Positions 1-8,545 of a stretch of DNA of 64,000 nt are shown here, piece by piece (within the stretch, counting starts at the first letter, position 1; every line of letters starts with the position of its first letter). A program made the translations under genes and the position numbers. This DNA is from Clostridia bacterium (lineage in GTDB: Bacteria; Bacillota; Clostridia; Peptostreptococcales; Acidaminobacteraceae). The stretch is from positions 1 to 64,000 of the forward strand of contig JACUUV010000001.1 of assembly GCA_014859095.1 (NCBI GenBank), read 5' to 3'. Under the pieces are notes generated by a model, which worked only from the letters and a program-made list of their open reading frames with translations, did no database searches and was not told the DNA's origin.

Positions 1-40
1 TATTTTTCATTTCGTGTTGCCGTCAATCTCTTGCGGCGAC

Positions 41-75
41 TCTCTTATGATACCATCAATCGTTTTTTATGTCAA
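41..75 (-). promoter_or_regulatory. Stable-RNA-type promoter P2, firing leftwards out of the window
   Basis: On the minus strand there is a perfect -35 TTGACA (70-75), a 17-base spacer and a -10 TATCAT (47-52). Transcription would start near 40 and run off the left edge. It is the downstream one of a tandem pair with the promoter at 176-204. Tandem strong promoters with 17-base spacers and AT-rich DNA between them are typical of Firmicute rRNA operons. That the target is an rRNA operon is inference, because it lies outside the window. Confidence 0.75.
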
Positions 76-175
76 TATCTTTTCGATAGATATTTAAATG
101 TTTTTTTACACGGATTTAATTTGAATTTAACTCAATACTACTGATTAAACCCTAGTGACGACTGACTGCTTCGTT

Positions 176-204
176 ATGATAACATCGTTCTTTGCACCCG
201 TCAA
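176..204 (-). promoter_or_regulatory. Stable-RNA-type promoter P1, firing leftwards
   Basis: On the minus strand, -35 TTGACG (199-204), 17-base spacer, -10 TATCAT (176-181). The bases just around the -10 resemble those of the second promoter at 47-75, 129 bases further on. The DNA between the two is AT-rich, as expected for an upstream activating element. Most likely P1 of an rRNA operon whose genes begin left of the window. Confidence 0.72.
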
Positions 205-245
205 CCCCTTTATGAAAAGTGGAATTATTCAGATAATTCTGATGA

Positions 246-283
246 AATAACAACCCAGAAAGGAGAAATCCAATCCGGGTTGT
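246..283 (-). terminator. Terminator-like hairpin after iorB
   Basis: On the minus strand, just past the iorB stop, a CAACCC/GGGTTG stem with a long loop is followed by a moderately T-rich tail. It would end the ptb-iorA-iorB transcript just before the rRNA-type promoters. The T-run is short, so efficiency is uncertain. Confidence 0.5.
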
Positions 284-297
284 CCATTTATGATTTA

Positions 298-879
298 CTA
301 TTTGACTTGTTCCATTCCCAACTTAAATGCTTTGATATTGATATCAACAAAGTGTTCTTTGACAGTCTCTCTGATCACATCATTCCAATCTACAATATTC
401 TCAAGACCCATTGCTTTAATAAGCGCTCCCACTACAATGACATTCATAGTCTTGAGATTGCCAATGCCTTCAGCCAACTCGGCGGCTTTGAACACAGTAG
501 TATTCAGTTTTGCGGATATCGCTTCAATGACACCTTTTGGATATTCAGCAACACCTGACAATATCGGAGCCGAAGGAATCTGATATTCATTGATGACGAC
601 ACGTCCTTCGGGTTTGACATAATCCAGATATCTGGATGTTTCCATAGTTTCAAATGAAACTAGAACGTCTGCCTGGCCCTTACCGATGATTGGCGAATGA
701 ACCTTTTCACCATATCTGACTTGAGTGGTCACACTACCGCCTCTTTGAGCCATACCGTGAACTTCACTCATTTTTACATCAAAACCGGCTTTTATCAATC
801 CTATTGCAAGTATTTTGGAGGCGAGTATAATGCCTTGTCCACCTACACCGCAAAGTAAAATGTTTTTATTATCAGTCAT
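298..879 (-). CDS. iorB: Indolepyruvate:ferredoxin oxidoreductase, beta subunit
   Basis: 193 residues, the normal size for the small (gamma/beta-type) subunit of indolepyruvate ferredoxin oxidoreductase. With IorA it oxidises aryl pyruvates, made by transamination of aromatic amino acids, to aryl-acetyl-CoA and reduces ferredoxin in the cytoplasm. The N-terminus carries the family glycine motif GVGGQGI at about residues 11-17, followed by a segment with HGMAQRGGS at about 41-49, both typical of the pyruvate-ferredoxin oxidoreductase gamma domain. It starts two bases after the iorA stop and is the last gene of a ptb-iorA-iorB operon. A hairpin follows it. Identification is firm; the exact substrate range is family knowledge. 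Confidence 0.93.
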   Translation of the reverse strand: MTDNKNILLCGVGGQGIILASKILAIGLIKAGFDVKMSEVHGMAQRGGSVTTQVRYGEKVHSPIIGKGQADVLVSFETMETSRYLDYVKPEGRVVINEYQIPSAPILSGVAEYPKGVIEAISAKLNTTVFKAAELAEGIGNLKTMNVIVVGALIKAMGLENIVDWNDVIRETVKEHFVDINIKAFKLGMEQVK

Positions 880-881
880 GA

Positions 882-2660
882 TTACTTACCTACCCTTTCT
901 ATAGCATCAAATGGACATGCTTGCAAGCAGACTTCACAACCCACGCACATATATTTGTCGATTTTAGCTTTTTTCGTCTCATTGTCAAAGCTGATTGCTG
1001 GACATCCCGTTTTTGTACAAATACGGCAACCTCTACATTTGTCTTCAATGACATGGCAAAGCTTTTTACTTAAATCAAATTCTTTGATATCTTCAGGAGA
1101 AAATTTTTTAAGAACACATGGCCATCTTGTAATGATCACTGAAGGTCCCTCAAATGCAAACGCATCTTCAATAGCTTGATCCATTTCTTTGAGTTTTAAC
1201 GGATTGAGTGTAACGACATGTTTGATGCCTATCGCTTTGACCAAGTCAGGTATATTGATTGTGTTGGCTGGATCACCTTGCAAAGTATAACCTGAACCAG
1301 GATTTTCTTGATGTCCAGTCATTCCAGTGATTCTGTTATCGAGTATCACATTGACAGTATTGCTTTGGTTGTACGCCACGCTGATCAATGAATTGATTCC
1401 AGTATGGAAGAAAGTTGAGTCTCCAATAACAGAAACAACTCGTTTGTCCACATTATTTCTTTCAAACGCCTTGGCGGCTCCGTGTCCCATTGAGATGGAA
1501 GCTCCCATGCAAATAACAGAGTCAGTCGCGTTGAGCGGTTCTGCGGATCCAAGGGTGTAACATCCTATATCACCTGTAATCACAACATTCTTCTTTTTAC
1601 TAAGTGCGAAGAAAAATCCTCTATGAGGACATCCGGCACACAAAGTCGGAGGTCTTCCAACTATTTTGTCGGAAATTGGTTCTATAGTACTTCTTTCCTC
1701 ACCTAATAAAGCTTTTGCAACGATATCAGGATTCAGCTCACCCACTCTTGGAATCAATTCTTTGCCGACACATGGAATCCCTGCGACTTTCAGGTGTTCT
1801 TCAATGAAAGGTTCCAGTTCTTCTATTACATATAATATTTCCACTTCTTTTGCAAAGGCTCTGATTTTATCCATAGGCATAGGGAAAGTGAAACCCAATT
1901 TAAGGTAGGACGCATTGTCTCCAAAAACCTCTCTAGCGTAGTTGTAAGCAACGCCTGAGGTCACGATACCAATTTTTTTATCACCCCACTCAATGCGGTT
2001 CAATGGAGTTTCATTTGAGAAAGCTTCCATTCTGATCAATTTATCTTCCACAATTGGATGCAGCAATTTTGCATTTGCCGGTGCAGCGATGAATTTTTGA
2101 GGTTTTTTCACATAAGGAATGATTGGGAATTCAACGCGCTCCGCATGCTCTACCAATCCTTTCGAGTGACAGACTCGAGTTGTCATTCTAAATAGTACAG
2201 GGACATCGAACTGTTCCGATATTTCGAATGCGGCTTTCACATAATCTTTGGATTCCTGTGAATCACTTGGTTCGATACAGGCTATTTTGGCGAATTTCGC
2301 GTAATATCTGTTGTCTTGTTCATTTTGTGAACTATGGCAACCTGGATCATCTGCAGAAACAAGCACCAGACCACCAGTGATTCCTGTGTAGCCAATAGTG
2401 AACAGCGGATCTGCAGCTACGTTGATACCAACGTGCTTCATTGCTGCAAGTGTTCTCGCACCAGCCATTGACGCACCAATTACATTTTCAAGTGCCACTT
2501 TTTCATTGGATGCCCATTCAGCAGTAAGCACATCTTTGTATTGTGCCATATTTTCATTGATTTCTGTACTCGGCGTGCCAGGATAAGCACTTGCATAAGT
2601 CACACCCGCTTCATACGCTCCACGTGCGACCGCTTCGTTGCCAGTCATTAAATATTTCAT
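882..2660 (-). CDS. iorA: Indolepyruvate:ferredoxin oxidoreductase, alpha subunit
   Basis: 592 residues. This subunit holds thiamine diphosphate and the electron-transfer clusters of the aryl-pyruvate oxidising enzyme. Order of domains: N-terminal pyrimidine-binding domain (AYPGTPSTEI near residue 26), a central region, then the TPP-binding domain (GDIGCYTLG near 366, with CMGASISMGHG after it). The C-terminus is a two-cluster ferredoxin domain with cysteine motifs CRGCRICTKTGCP and CVGCEVCLQACP in the last 60 residues. The gene sits 34 bases after ptb and 2 bases before iorB. The acyl-CoA it makes could be turned into an acyl-phosphate by the neighbouring phosphotransacylase, giving ATP with an acyl kinase encoded elsewhere; this link is inferred from gene order. 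Confidence 0.95.
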   Translation of the reverse strand: MKYLMTGNEAVARGAYEAGVTYASAYPGTPSTEINENMAQYKDVLTAEWASNEKVALENVIGASMAGARTLAAMKHVGINVAADPLFTIGYTGITGGLVLVSADDPGCHSSQNEQDNRYYAKFAKIACIEPSDSQESKDYVKAAFEISEQFDVPVLFRMTTRVCHSKGLVEHAERVEFPIIPYVKKPQKFIAAPANAKLLHPIVEDKLIRMEAFSNETPLNRIEWGDKKIGIVTSGVAYNYAREVFGDNASYLKLGFTFPMPMDKIRAFAKEVEILYVIEELEPFIEEHLKVAGIPCVGKELIPRVGELNPDIVAKALLGEERSTIEPISDKIVGRPPTLCAGCPHRGFFFALSKKKNVVITGDIGCYTLGSAEPLNATDSVICMGASISMGHGAAKAFERNNVDKRVVSVIGDSTFFHTGINSLISVAYNQSNTVNVILDNRITGMTGHQENPGSGYTLQGDPANTINIPDLVKAIGIKHVVTLNPLKLKEMDQAIEDAFAFEGPSVIITRWPCVLKKFSPEDIKEFDLSKKLCHVIEDKCRGCRICTKTGCPAISFDNETKKAKIDKYMCVGCEVCLQACPFDAIERVGK

Positions 2661-2694
2661 TCTACACTCTCCTTATTTCGATAAAAACATAACC

Positions 2695-3606
2695 TTATTT
2701 TGAATATGCCGCAATTACACTTCCAAGTGCAATCGAGTTTAGTTTCGCTTCATAGCTATCCGCTCTTGATACAAGTACCACCGGTACTTTCGCACCCATG
2801 ATGATTCCAGCTGACTCCGCACCCGCAAGATAAGTCAACGTCTTACCAATACCGTTGCCGACTTCGATTGTGGGAACAAGAAGAACATCCGTCTCACCTG
2901 CAATATTGCTTTTGAAATTTTTGATTCTTGCCGCTTCAACTGAAACAGCAAGGTCCATGGCAAGTGGCCCTTCAATGATCACATCATCTCCAAATTCTCC
3001 TCTTTCGGACATTTCCTGCAATTTTCTGGCATCTACAGTGGCAATCATTTTATCATTTACTTTTTCTTTTGCTGCAATTGCGGCTACCTTTACTGTTTTA
3101 ATGCCCATTGCCTTGCATGCGTCAATAGCGTTTTGAGTAATTTTAACCTTGTCCTCAAATGTCGGTTCGATATTCATGCCACCATCTGTCAGGAAAATAA
3201 GTTTGTGATAATGAGGGACTTCATAAATCATGACGTGACTTAACAATCGATCGGTTCTGAGACCGATTTCTTTGTCCAGTACAGCTTTAAGTAAAATAGC
3301 TGTGTCAATGAGGCCCTTCATCAGGAAGTCTCCTTTTCCATCAGATACCAATTTGACAGAAACACGTGCCGCTTCAGTCAAATCTTCAACATGAATGATT
3401 TCATAGCGATTCAAATCAAGCGATTGTTCACCTGCAATTTTTTTGATTGCATTTTCATCGCCTACCAGAATTGGATTTACAATGCCTTCTTCCGCTGCTT
3501 TACAGACCGCAAAAAGTACATCCTCATCTTGTGCCGCCGCAACTACCAGATTCATCTTTAATCCTTTTTGTGCAGCTCTGAGTAAATCTTTGACACTTTT
3601 AATCAT
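2695..3606 (-). CDS. ptb: Phosphate butyryltransferase (phosphotransacylase)
   Basis: 303 residues, the usual length of phosphate butyryltransferase and clearly shorter than the separate phosphate acetyltransferase at 28358. It exchanges the CoA of an acyl-CoA for phosphate in the cytoplasm. The body shows the PTA/PTB family pattern, including FLTDGGMNIEP near residue 133 and GKTLTYLAGAESAGIIMGAKVPVVLVSRAD near the C-terminus. It is the first gene of the iorAB operon, so its real substrate may be an aryl- or branched-chain acyl-CoA instead of butyryl-CoA. A promoter lies at 3666-3694. Family is certain; substrate is inference. Confidence 0.88.
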   Translation of the reverse strand: MIKSVKDLLRAAQKGLKMNLVVAAAQDEDVLFAVCKAAEEGIVNPILVGDENAIKKIAGEQSLDLNRYEIIHVEDLTEAARVSVKLVSDGKGDFLMKGLIDTAILLKAVLDKEIGLRTDRLLSHVMIYEVPHYHKLIFLTDGGMNIEPTFEDKVKITQNAIDACKAMGIKTVKVAAIAAKEKVNDKMIATVDARKLQEMSERGEFGDDVIIEGPLAMDLAVSVEAARIKNFKSNIAGETDVLLVPTIEVGNGIGKTLTYLAGAESAGIIMGAKVPVVLVSRADSYEAKLNSIALGSVIAAYSK

Positions 3607-3665
3607 AAAATCACACCTTTGTCGTTTTTTTGTATGAGTTCAACTTTTTTTAGAATTCCAAGTTC

Positions 3666-3694
3666 ATTCTACACCAAAACCATCTTTCTAACAA
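3666..3694 (-). promoter_or_regulatory. Promoter of the ptb-iorA-iorB operon
   Basis: Minus strand -35 TTGTTA (3689-3694), 17-base spacer, -10 TAGAAT (3666-3671). It lies about 60 bases upstream of the ptb start and downstream of the hairpin that ends the TPR gene, which fits an independent operon. Confidence 0.6.
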
Positions 3695-3730
3695 TAGTTT
3701 TCATGTGTTTTAAGTGAAATTTTAAACAAT

Positions 3731-3760
3731 AAAAAAAGCTGTCTTCTGGGAAACAGCTTA
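3731..3760 (-). terminator. Terminator after the TPR gene
   Basis: Minus strand stem AAGCTGT/ACAGCTT followed by a run of T, six bases past the stop codon of the TPR protein. It separates the radical SAM-nadK-TPR unit from ptb. Confidence 0.8.
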
Positions 3761-3765
3761 ATCCG

Positions 3766-4887
3766 TTAGGTGAAGTTTTGATGGATATGACTGAGCCACA
3801 TCGCTACCACCTCGTCATGAGGGGACAGTTCATATGCTTTACTAAATCTGCCGCGCGCTTCATCTAGGTCCCCTTCATTCAAAGCGACAATTCCTAGATT
3901 GCATATAAGTTCAGCATTATCCGGAGATAACCTCAGAGCTTCCTTGAAATATTTCCCGGCAGCTTTCAAGTCGCCTACTGATAAAAAGCAAATTCCAATC
4001 TCATTCATAGTTTGAATGTGACCTGTATTGAGAGTCAACACTTTCAAAAAATAGGAAATGGCTTCCTCATAAAGCTCTTGGGCACGATACCCGACGCCTA
4101 TGAAAAAAAGCAAATTCCACCAGTCGTCATGATCTTCCTCAAGAGCCTTGAGAATTTCAAGACCTTCATTGATTCGATGATTCATGATGAGCTCGCTACC
4201 TCTTTCAAAAAGCGCTTTATCTCTTACACGTCCCAAGGCATCTATGGCCTCATCCCTCATTTCGAGTGGTAGTTCCAAGCGTAATGCAGTGATCCACGCC
4301 CCTTCAGCCTCCAAATAAAGTTCTTCATTATATAGGCATACACCAAGACCGAAATGTGCTTCGGCAAAATCACTTTTGATCTTTATGCTCGATTCGAAAC
4401 ACTGTTTGGCCATCAAGTACATTTCTTCAATTTCTTTGGCAATGGCCAAATCAAGATAACATCTCCCCATATTATAGACAGCATCCAAGTTGTGTGGGTC
4501 AATGTTGAGAACCGCGTTGAAATACAATATCGCTGGAACATAATCCCTGTTTTCAGCGAATTTGATGGCATCCAAATTAATGCTGACTGTCATTTTGGGA
4601 TCGATGGCTTCCAATAAGGATACATACGAATCAGAATAACCATTCACATCTTGGTCTGCACCCAAATAATAGACAAGACCTTTGATGATGGCTACAACCG
4701 GTATGTTTTCAATGTCTTCATTTTTGATGTGGTTGGCCAAATCAAACATATACACTGGAATAGGAATACCATCAGGAACAGTATGGTCTCCAACAGTCAT
4801 TTTTTTTCCGGGTTTAAGTTCGATGAAAACAATGTCACTGAGAAACCGTTCCAACAATTTTGCTTGGAATTCTTGATATGATGCCAT
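3766..4887 (-). CDS. Tetratricopeptide-repeat protein
   Basis: 373 residues from the start used here. After an N-terminal region of about 110 residues without recognisable repeats there are several 34-residue TPR units, e.g. DAVYNMGRCYLDLA, AEAHFGLGVCLYNE, HIQTMNEIGICFLSVGD and AELICNLGIVALNEGD. TPRs form helical scaffolds for protein binding; there is no signal peptide or membrane segment, so it is probably cytoplasmic. The frame is open to 4902, but GGAGGGG sits between that ATG and the ATG at 4887, so 4887 is the true start. It follows nadK by 16 bases and is last in a unit with a DUF4080 radical SAM protein. The partner is unknown. Confidence 0.8.
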   Translation of the reverse strand: MASYQEFQAKLLERFLSDIVFIELKPGKKMTVGDHTVPDGIPIPVYMFDLANHIKNEDIENIPVVAIIKGLVYYLGADQDVNGYSDSYVSLLEAIDPKMTVSINLDAIKFAENRDYVPAILYFNAVLNIDPHNLDAVYNMGRCYLDLAIAKEIEEMYLMAKQCFESSIKIKSDFAEAHFGLGVCLYNEELYLEAEGAWITALRLELPLEMRDEAIDALGRVRDKALFERGSELIMNHRINEGLEILKALEEDHDDWWNLLFFIGVGYRAQELYEEAISYFLKVLTLNTGHIQTMNEIGICFLSVGDLKAAGKYFKEALRLSPDNAELICNLGIVALNEGDLDEARGRFSKAYELSPHDEVVAMWLSHIHQNFT

Positions 4888-4903
4888 TTTCCCCTCCTTC
4901 ATA

Positions 4904-5725
4904 TTACTCCAATACCCTACGTATATTCTTATCTATGATCTTTCTTTTAAACAAGTCGAAATAGTCAAATTCATCTGAACGGATGACATGAATTTGTACG
5001 TTTTCAGCAACTTTAATGTGTATGTCTTCAATGTATTCGTTGGAAAGCTTGATGCCGTCGCATGCCACGATGACTTTTCTCTTATGGGCGTTGACCACTT
5101 TGATATCAATAAATGTTTCTTGAGGCAAAATCATCGTTGAGCTCATTGGTCTGTTGACACTGTTGTCATTAGGTGTCAATGGTGTGATTTGGTAAACTGG
5201 TAGATCTGCGTGCATAACCGCACCTCCAGCCCATATCGCATACCCTGTCGCGCCAATTGGTGTGGACACTATGAAACCGTCTCCAGTGAAATAATTGAAA
5301 GCTCTCCCATTGAAATAGACTTTAGCTTCCATCAACTTTGGTTCAACGTGTTTGATTATGATCTCATTAAAAGCGTAATCCGTATAGACATCCCCACTCA
5401 ATGTTTTTGTGTTGACCATCAAGAGCGGATAATTCATAGTCCTGTAATTCTTACTGTCCAAAACATCAAAGATCTTATCCAAACGGTCCGGCATGATTGT
5501 CGTAAGAAACCCCAAGGTCCCTGTATCAATTCCGACAAAGGGGATTTCAAGTTCCTTATACCTTCGGATTGCGCTGAGCATCGTACCATCTCCACCAATC
5601 ACAACTATGACATCCGGATTCTCTCTGACAATTTTCTTTCCATTTTTCTCGAGTAAAGCTATCAGTTGTGTTTTGACTTGAACTGATGTCGTTTTGCTAT
5701 TGGAATGGATCAGAATTCTATTCAT
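4904..5725 (-). CDS. nadK: NAD kinase
   Basis: 273 residues; phosphorylates NAD to NADP in the cytoplasm. The diagnostic motif GGDGTML lies near residue 45, followed by GTLGFLTT and by the NE pair in YAFNEIII, both part of the NAD/ATP site. The open frame reaches 5749, but AAGGAGA stands just upstream of the ATG at 5725, which is chosen. This start lies inside the last codons of the radical SAM gene (8-base overlap), so the two are probably translationally coupled. In many Clostridia nadK lies next to recN or argR; that is not the case here. Confidence 0.93.
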   Translation of the reverse strand: MNRILIHSNSKTTSVQVKTQLIALLEKNGKKIVRENPDVIVVIGGDGTMLSAIRRYKELEIPFVGIDTGTLGFLTTIMPDRLDKIFDVLDSKNYRTMNYPLLMVNTKTLSGDVYTDYAFNEIIIKHVEPKLMEAKVYFNGRAFNYFTGDGFIVSTPIGATGYAIWAGGAVMHADLPVYQITPLTPNDNSVNRPMSSTMILPQETFIDIKVVNAHKRKVIVACDGIKLSNEYIEDIHIKVAENVQIHVIRSDEFDYFDLFKRKIIDKNIRRVLE

Positions 5726-7508
5726 ATTTATCTCCTTCGAAATCTTCACGCTTTATTTTGTAAGCTTTAAAACCACGTGTGGTCATATTCGATCTATCAT
5801 AATCAAACATGACAATATTCAGGTTCCTTGGTGCGCTTTTATAGTTGGATTGGATTAAGGTCATTATATCATATTTAAGCGTTATGAATTCCACATTCTT
5901 CAGGATTTGCTTTGGAGTTTGGCCACTATATCCCGCATTGAACAATTGGACAAACTCATCATTCTTAAGAATTTCGAGACGGTTCTGATTGAATCTTGGC
6001 AGATCCTCGTAGTGGAATAATTCACGTTGACCTTTCAAATTGGCTGCATAATAATCAAACTTGAGCAGATCTTTGAACAGTTCAGATTCATCATGCTTTG
6101 TCAGATAGTAATCATAAAGAATCTCGTAGAGTCTGTAAGTGGAGATTGGAGCATCAAAATAACCTTTCAAATTAAAGTACAGTGCCATTTCAAGGTAAAA
6201 AGAACTGGGGGTACTTGCCGAACGACTCAAGAAATACTGAATGGATTGATGAAATTTTCTTGAATTATAATACCATTCAACTAATTTTTCAACTTCTTTC
6301 AGTTTGGTCAATTCATCGAATGAAATGAATTGGTTCTCAAGCACCTCAAAAGGCGGTTCCATCCGTACGAGATATTCGTAGCGATGTCGATCGTTGTATA
6401 ATGGGGTACCTTTCAAAAGTTTGAGAAAGCCAAGTTGAAGTTGGTCTGCACCTATTGCATAGACTTCATCAAAAGACAACAAGAAACGTTTGAAACTCTC
6501 GAAAGGCAATCCTGCTATCAAATCCACATGAACATGTGCCTTTTCGATCCGAATCAACGTTTTTGTCGCTTCTTTTAGTGTGTCAAAGGGTATTGGACGG
6601 TTAATTGCGATATTTGTGGATGGATTTGTGCTCTGGATTCCGATTTCAAATTGAAACAAACCATTTCTGGCTTTTGAGATCAAATTGAAATAGTCATCGT
6701 CCAAAAGATCAGCGGTGATTTCAAAATGAAAATTGGTGATTCCATTGTCATGTTCAACCAAATATTCCATGATGGGCAAAGCATGCTTTTTGTTGATGTT
6801 GAATGTTCGATCCACAAACTTGACCTGTGGAATTTCAGCCTCCAGGAAAAATTGAAGATCATCAAATACTCTATTCAAAGAAAAATATCTAACCCCCTTT
6901 GAAGCTGAGGACAAACAATAGGAACAACTGTACGGACAGCCTCTGGAACTTTCATAATAGACAATTCTATTCTCGTATTCCTTAAGGTCGACATATGGGA
7001 ATGGAACACTATCCAGATTTTCAATTTTCATGACTTGAGAAATAAGTTGTTGGTTTCTTGATGCAAGTCCTTGAATGGATTCAACTTCCAAACTCAACCC
7101 CTCATTTGAAAAATGGATCAAGATGTCTGAAAAAGTGCGTTCTCCTTCTCCACAAATGACGCCATCCAAAAAAGCGTGTTTGGAAAGTTGTTCCACAGGA
7201 TCATAGCTTACTTCCGGTCCCCCGAAAACAATAATGCAATTCGGATTGATTTTCTTGAGATTTAAGAATAATATAGAAAGTGAATCAATATTCCAAATAT
7301 ATGCTGAGGCAAATACAGCATCATATCGTCCTCTGTGAATGTCCCTTAGAATGTGATCCATATCGTTATTTATAGTATATTCTTTGACATCCAGATCAAT
7401 TTTTTTATAGTTACTTTCATGATTGACGCGCCAAAAGCGTTCAATATACTTGATTGCCAAATTAGAATGTATGAATTTGGAATTTAAAGTCATCAATAAA
7501 ATTTTCAT
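5718..7508 (-). CDS. B12-binding radical SAM protein, DUF4080 family
   Basis: 596 residues. Order: N-terminal cobalamin-binding-like Rossmann region (about 1-130, with VFGGPEVSYDP), then a radical SAM domain whose iron-sulfur motif CPYSCSYC (CxxxCxxC) is near residue 195, then a C-terminal DUF4080-like domain. Such proteins use a 4Fe-4S cluster and S-adenosylmethionine; no substrate is known for this family. The frame is open to 7541, but the protein homologous part begins at the ATG at 7508 with GAAAGGG upstream. First gene of a unit with nadK and the TPR protein. It is divergent from the small genes at 7607. Confidence 0.85.
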   Translation of the reverse strand: MKILLMTLNSKFIHSNLAIKYIERFWRVNHESNYKKIDLDVKEYTINNDMDHILRDIHRGRYDAVFASAYIWNIDSLSILFLNLKKINPNCIIVFGGPEVSYDPVEQLSKHAFLDGVICGEGERTFSDILIHFSNEGLSLEVESIQGLASRNQQLISQVMKIENLDSVPFPYVDLKEYENRIVYYESSRGCPYSCSYCLSSASKGVRYFSLNRVFDDLQFFLEAEIPQVKFVDRTFNINKKHALPIMEYLVEHDNGITNFHFEITADLLDDDYFNLISKARNGLFQFEIGIQSTNPSTNIAINRPIPFDTLKEATKTLIRIEKAHVHVDLIAGLPFESFKRFLLSFDEVYAIGADQLQLGFLKLLKGTPLYNDRHRYEYLVRMEPPFEVLENQFISFDELTKLKEVEKLVEWYYNSRKFHQSIQYFLSRSASTPSSFYLEMALYFNLKGYFDAPISTYRLYEILYDYYLTKHDESELFKDLLKFDYYAANLKGQRELFHYEDLPRFNQNRLEILKNDEFVQLFNAGYSGQTPKQILKNVEFITLKYDIMTLIQSNYKSAPRNLNIVMFDYDRSNMTTRGFKAYKIKREDFEGDKYE

Positions 7509-7571
7509 TGTGTCAGCCCTTTCTTTTATAAAGTATAACATGACTTTTAGGGGGACGGAATAAAAATAATG

Positions 7572-7580
7572 TGGTATACT
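7572..7580 (+). promoter_or_regulatory. Extended -10 promoter for the small-gene pair
   Basis: TGGTATACT, an extended -10 (TGnTATACT), 27 bases before the ATG at 7607. No good -35 is visible at 17 bases, which extended -10 promoters can do without. Confidence 0.5.
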
Positions 7581-7606
7581 AAAAATATAAAAACAGGAGG
7601 GGTAGT

Positions 7607-8110
7607 ATGGCTATAATGTCCTCAAGATTGATTCGTCATGAGATCTGCAAAGACGAACTAAAGAGCCTGGGTGCTCGTATCATTGATATTCAAGGAATAA
7701 TGTTTTTGGTTAAATTTGACCTGAACGGCAATAAAATAACGTATGCTTACCATCTGAACGAGGACAACACATTCTTTCTGGAAAGAATAAAACCCTATTT
7801 GTTAAGCATCGGCAATTACCAATATGAGGAAGATGTTGTGGATGTCATCAAAGTGGACATAGAACAATTCGTCAATGCGATGCATTCATCCAACTTTGAA
7901 CAATTCATTGAAATTGACAATCATTTGGCAAAACTGGTCCGCTTATTTGAAGATTTGTATCTATACTATAACATTGAAAAAGAAGATCTCACAAAATTGG
8001 ATGTCTCGGTGGACTATATACTGGATAACATCAAAGAAATCATGAAACGTTCCGAACGTGTCTATACCAAGAAGGACCCTGATGTTCTCAAAGAGGATAT
8101 CGAATTCTAA
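7607..8110 (+). CDS. Hypothetical protein
   Basis: 167 residues, preceded by AGGAGGGG at good spacing, so expression is likely. I do not recognise the family. The first 75 residues look like a small alpha/beta unit (MFLVKFDLNGNKITYAYHL), and the rest is predicted mostly helical with a charged C-terminus (KKDPDVLKEDIEF). No signal peptide, membrane segment or cysteine motif is seen. It lies 23 bases upstream of a receiver-like gene and both end at a shared terminator, so they may act together. Confidence 0.65.
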   Translation: MAIMSSRLIRHEICKDELKSLGARIIDIQGIMFLVKFDLNGNKITYAYHLNEDNTFFLERIKPYLLSIGNYQYEEDVVDVIKVDIEQFVNAMHSSNFEQFIEIDNHLAKLVRLFEDLYLYYNIEKEDLTKLDVSVDYILDNIKEIMKRSERVYTKKDPDVLKEDIEF

Positions 8111-8133
8111 ATTTATCATATAAGGCGGTGATT

Positions 8134-8499
8134 ATGAGAATTCTGCATTTTGAGTATAGTGATTTTTTTCGTAGAGTCGTACATGATATGACTGTCCGCG
8201 AAGGACATGATTATATCCAATCGTCCACAGGAAAAAATTTGATCTCACTACTCGACAGAAACGAAGTCGATGTGATTTTTACAGGTATGGAACTTTCCGA
8301 TATTACCGCTGAGCAATTGATTGATGCATTATCCAAATCATCATATAGTAAAATTCCAGTTGTGATTATCACTTCAAGTGGAGTCCAAGATATCACCCAT
8401 AGATTGAAAAATCTTAATTTCTTTGATTTCATTTTAAAAGAAAATCTGAATTTGGACATTTTTGCAAAGTGCCTTAGAAAAATTAAATTTACATTGTAA
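8134..8499 (+). CDS. Degenerate response-regulator receiver-like protein
   Basis: 121 residues with the layout of a stand-alone CheY-like receiver: a first strand MRILHFEY, a third strand DVIFTGMEL, a fourth strand KIPVVIITSS with the switch Ser/Thr, and a fifth strand FDFILKE with the conserved Lys. The acid pair after strand 1 is Glu-Tyr and the phospho-acceptor Asp after strand 3 appears to be Gly (or Thr), so normal phosphorylation seems impossible. The ATG at 8134 is used because AAGGCGGTGA is correctly spaced for it; a GTG at 8128 falls inside that sequence. Assignment to the receiver fold is by pattern only. Confidence 0.6.
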   Translation: MRILHFEYSDFFRRVVHDMTVREGHDYIQSSTGKNLISLLDRNEVDVIFTGMELSDITAEQLIDALSKSSYSKIPVVIITSSGVQDITHRLKNLNFFDFILKENLNLDIFAKCLRKIKFTL

Positions 8500-8506
8500 A
8501 CAATTA

Positions 8507-8542
8507 CGGGATTGAACATAAAGTTCAATCCCGTTTATTTTT
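8507..8542 (+). terminator. Terminator of the small-gene pair
   Basis: A near-perfect stem (CGGGATTGAAC with GTTCAATCCCG, loop ATAAA) followed by TTTATTTTT on the plus strand, eight bases after the stop at 8499. In the other direction it follows argS, but the T-run there is poor. Confidence 0.85.
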
Positions 8543-8545
8543 GAC

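Noticed and set aside
5210-5656. 148-residue plus-strand frame
   Set aside because: Antisense of nadK, which has clear catalytic motifs.
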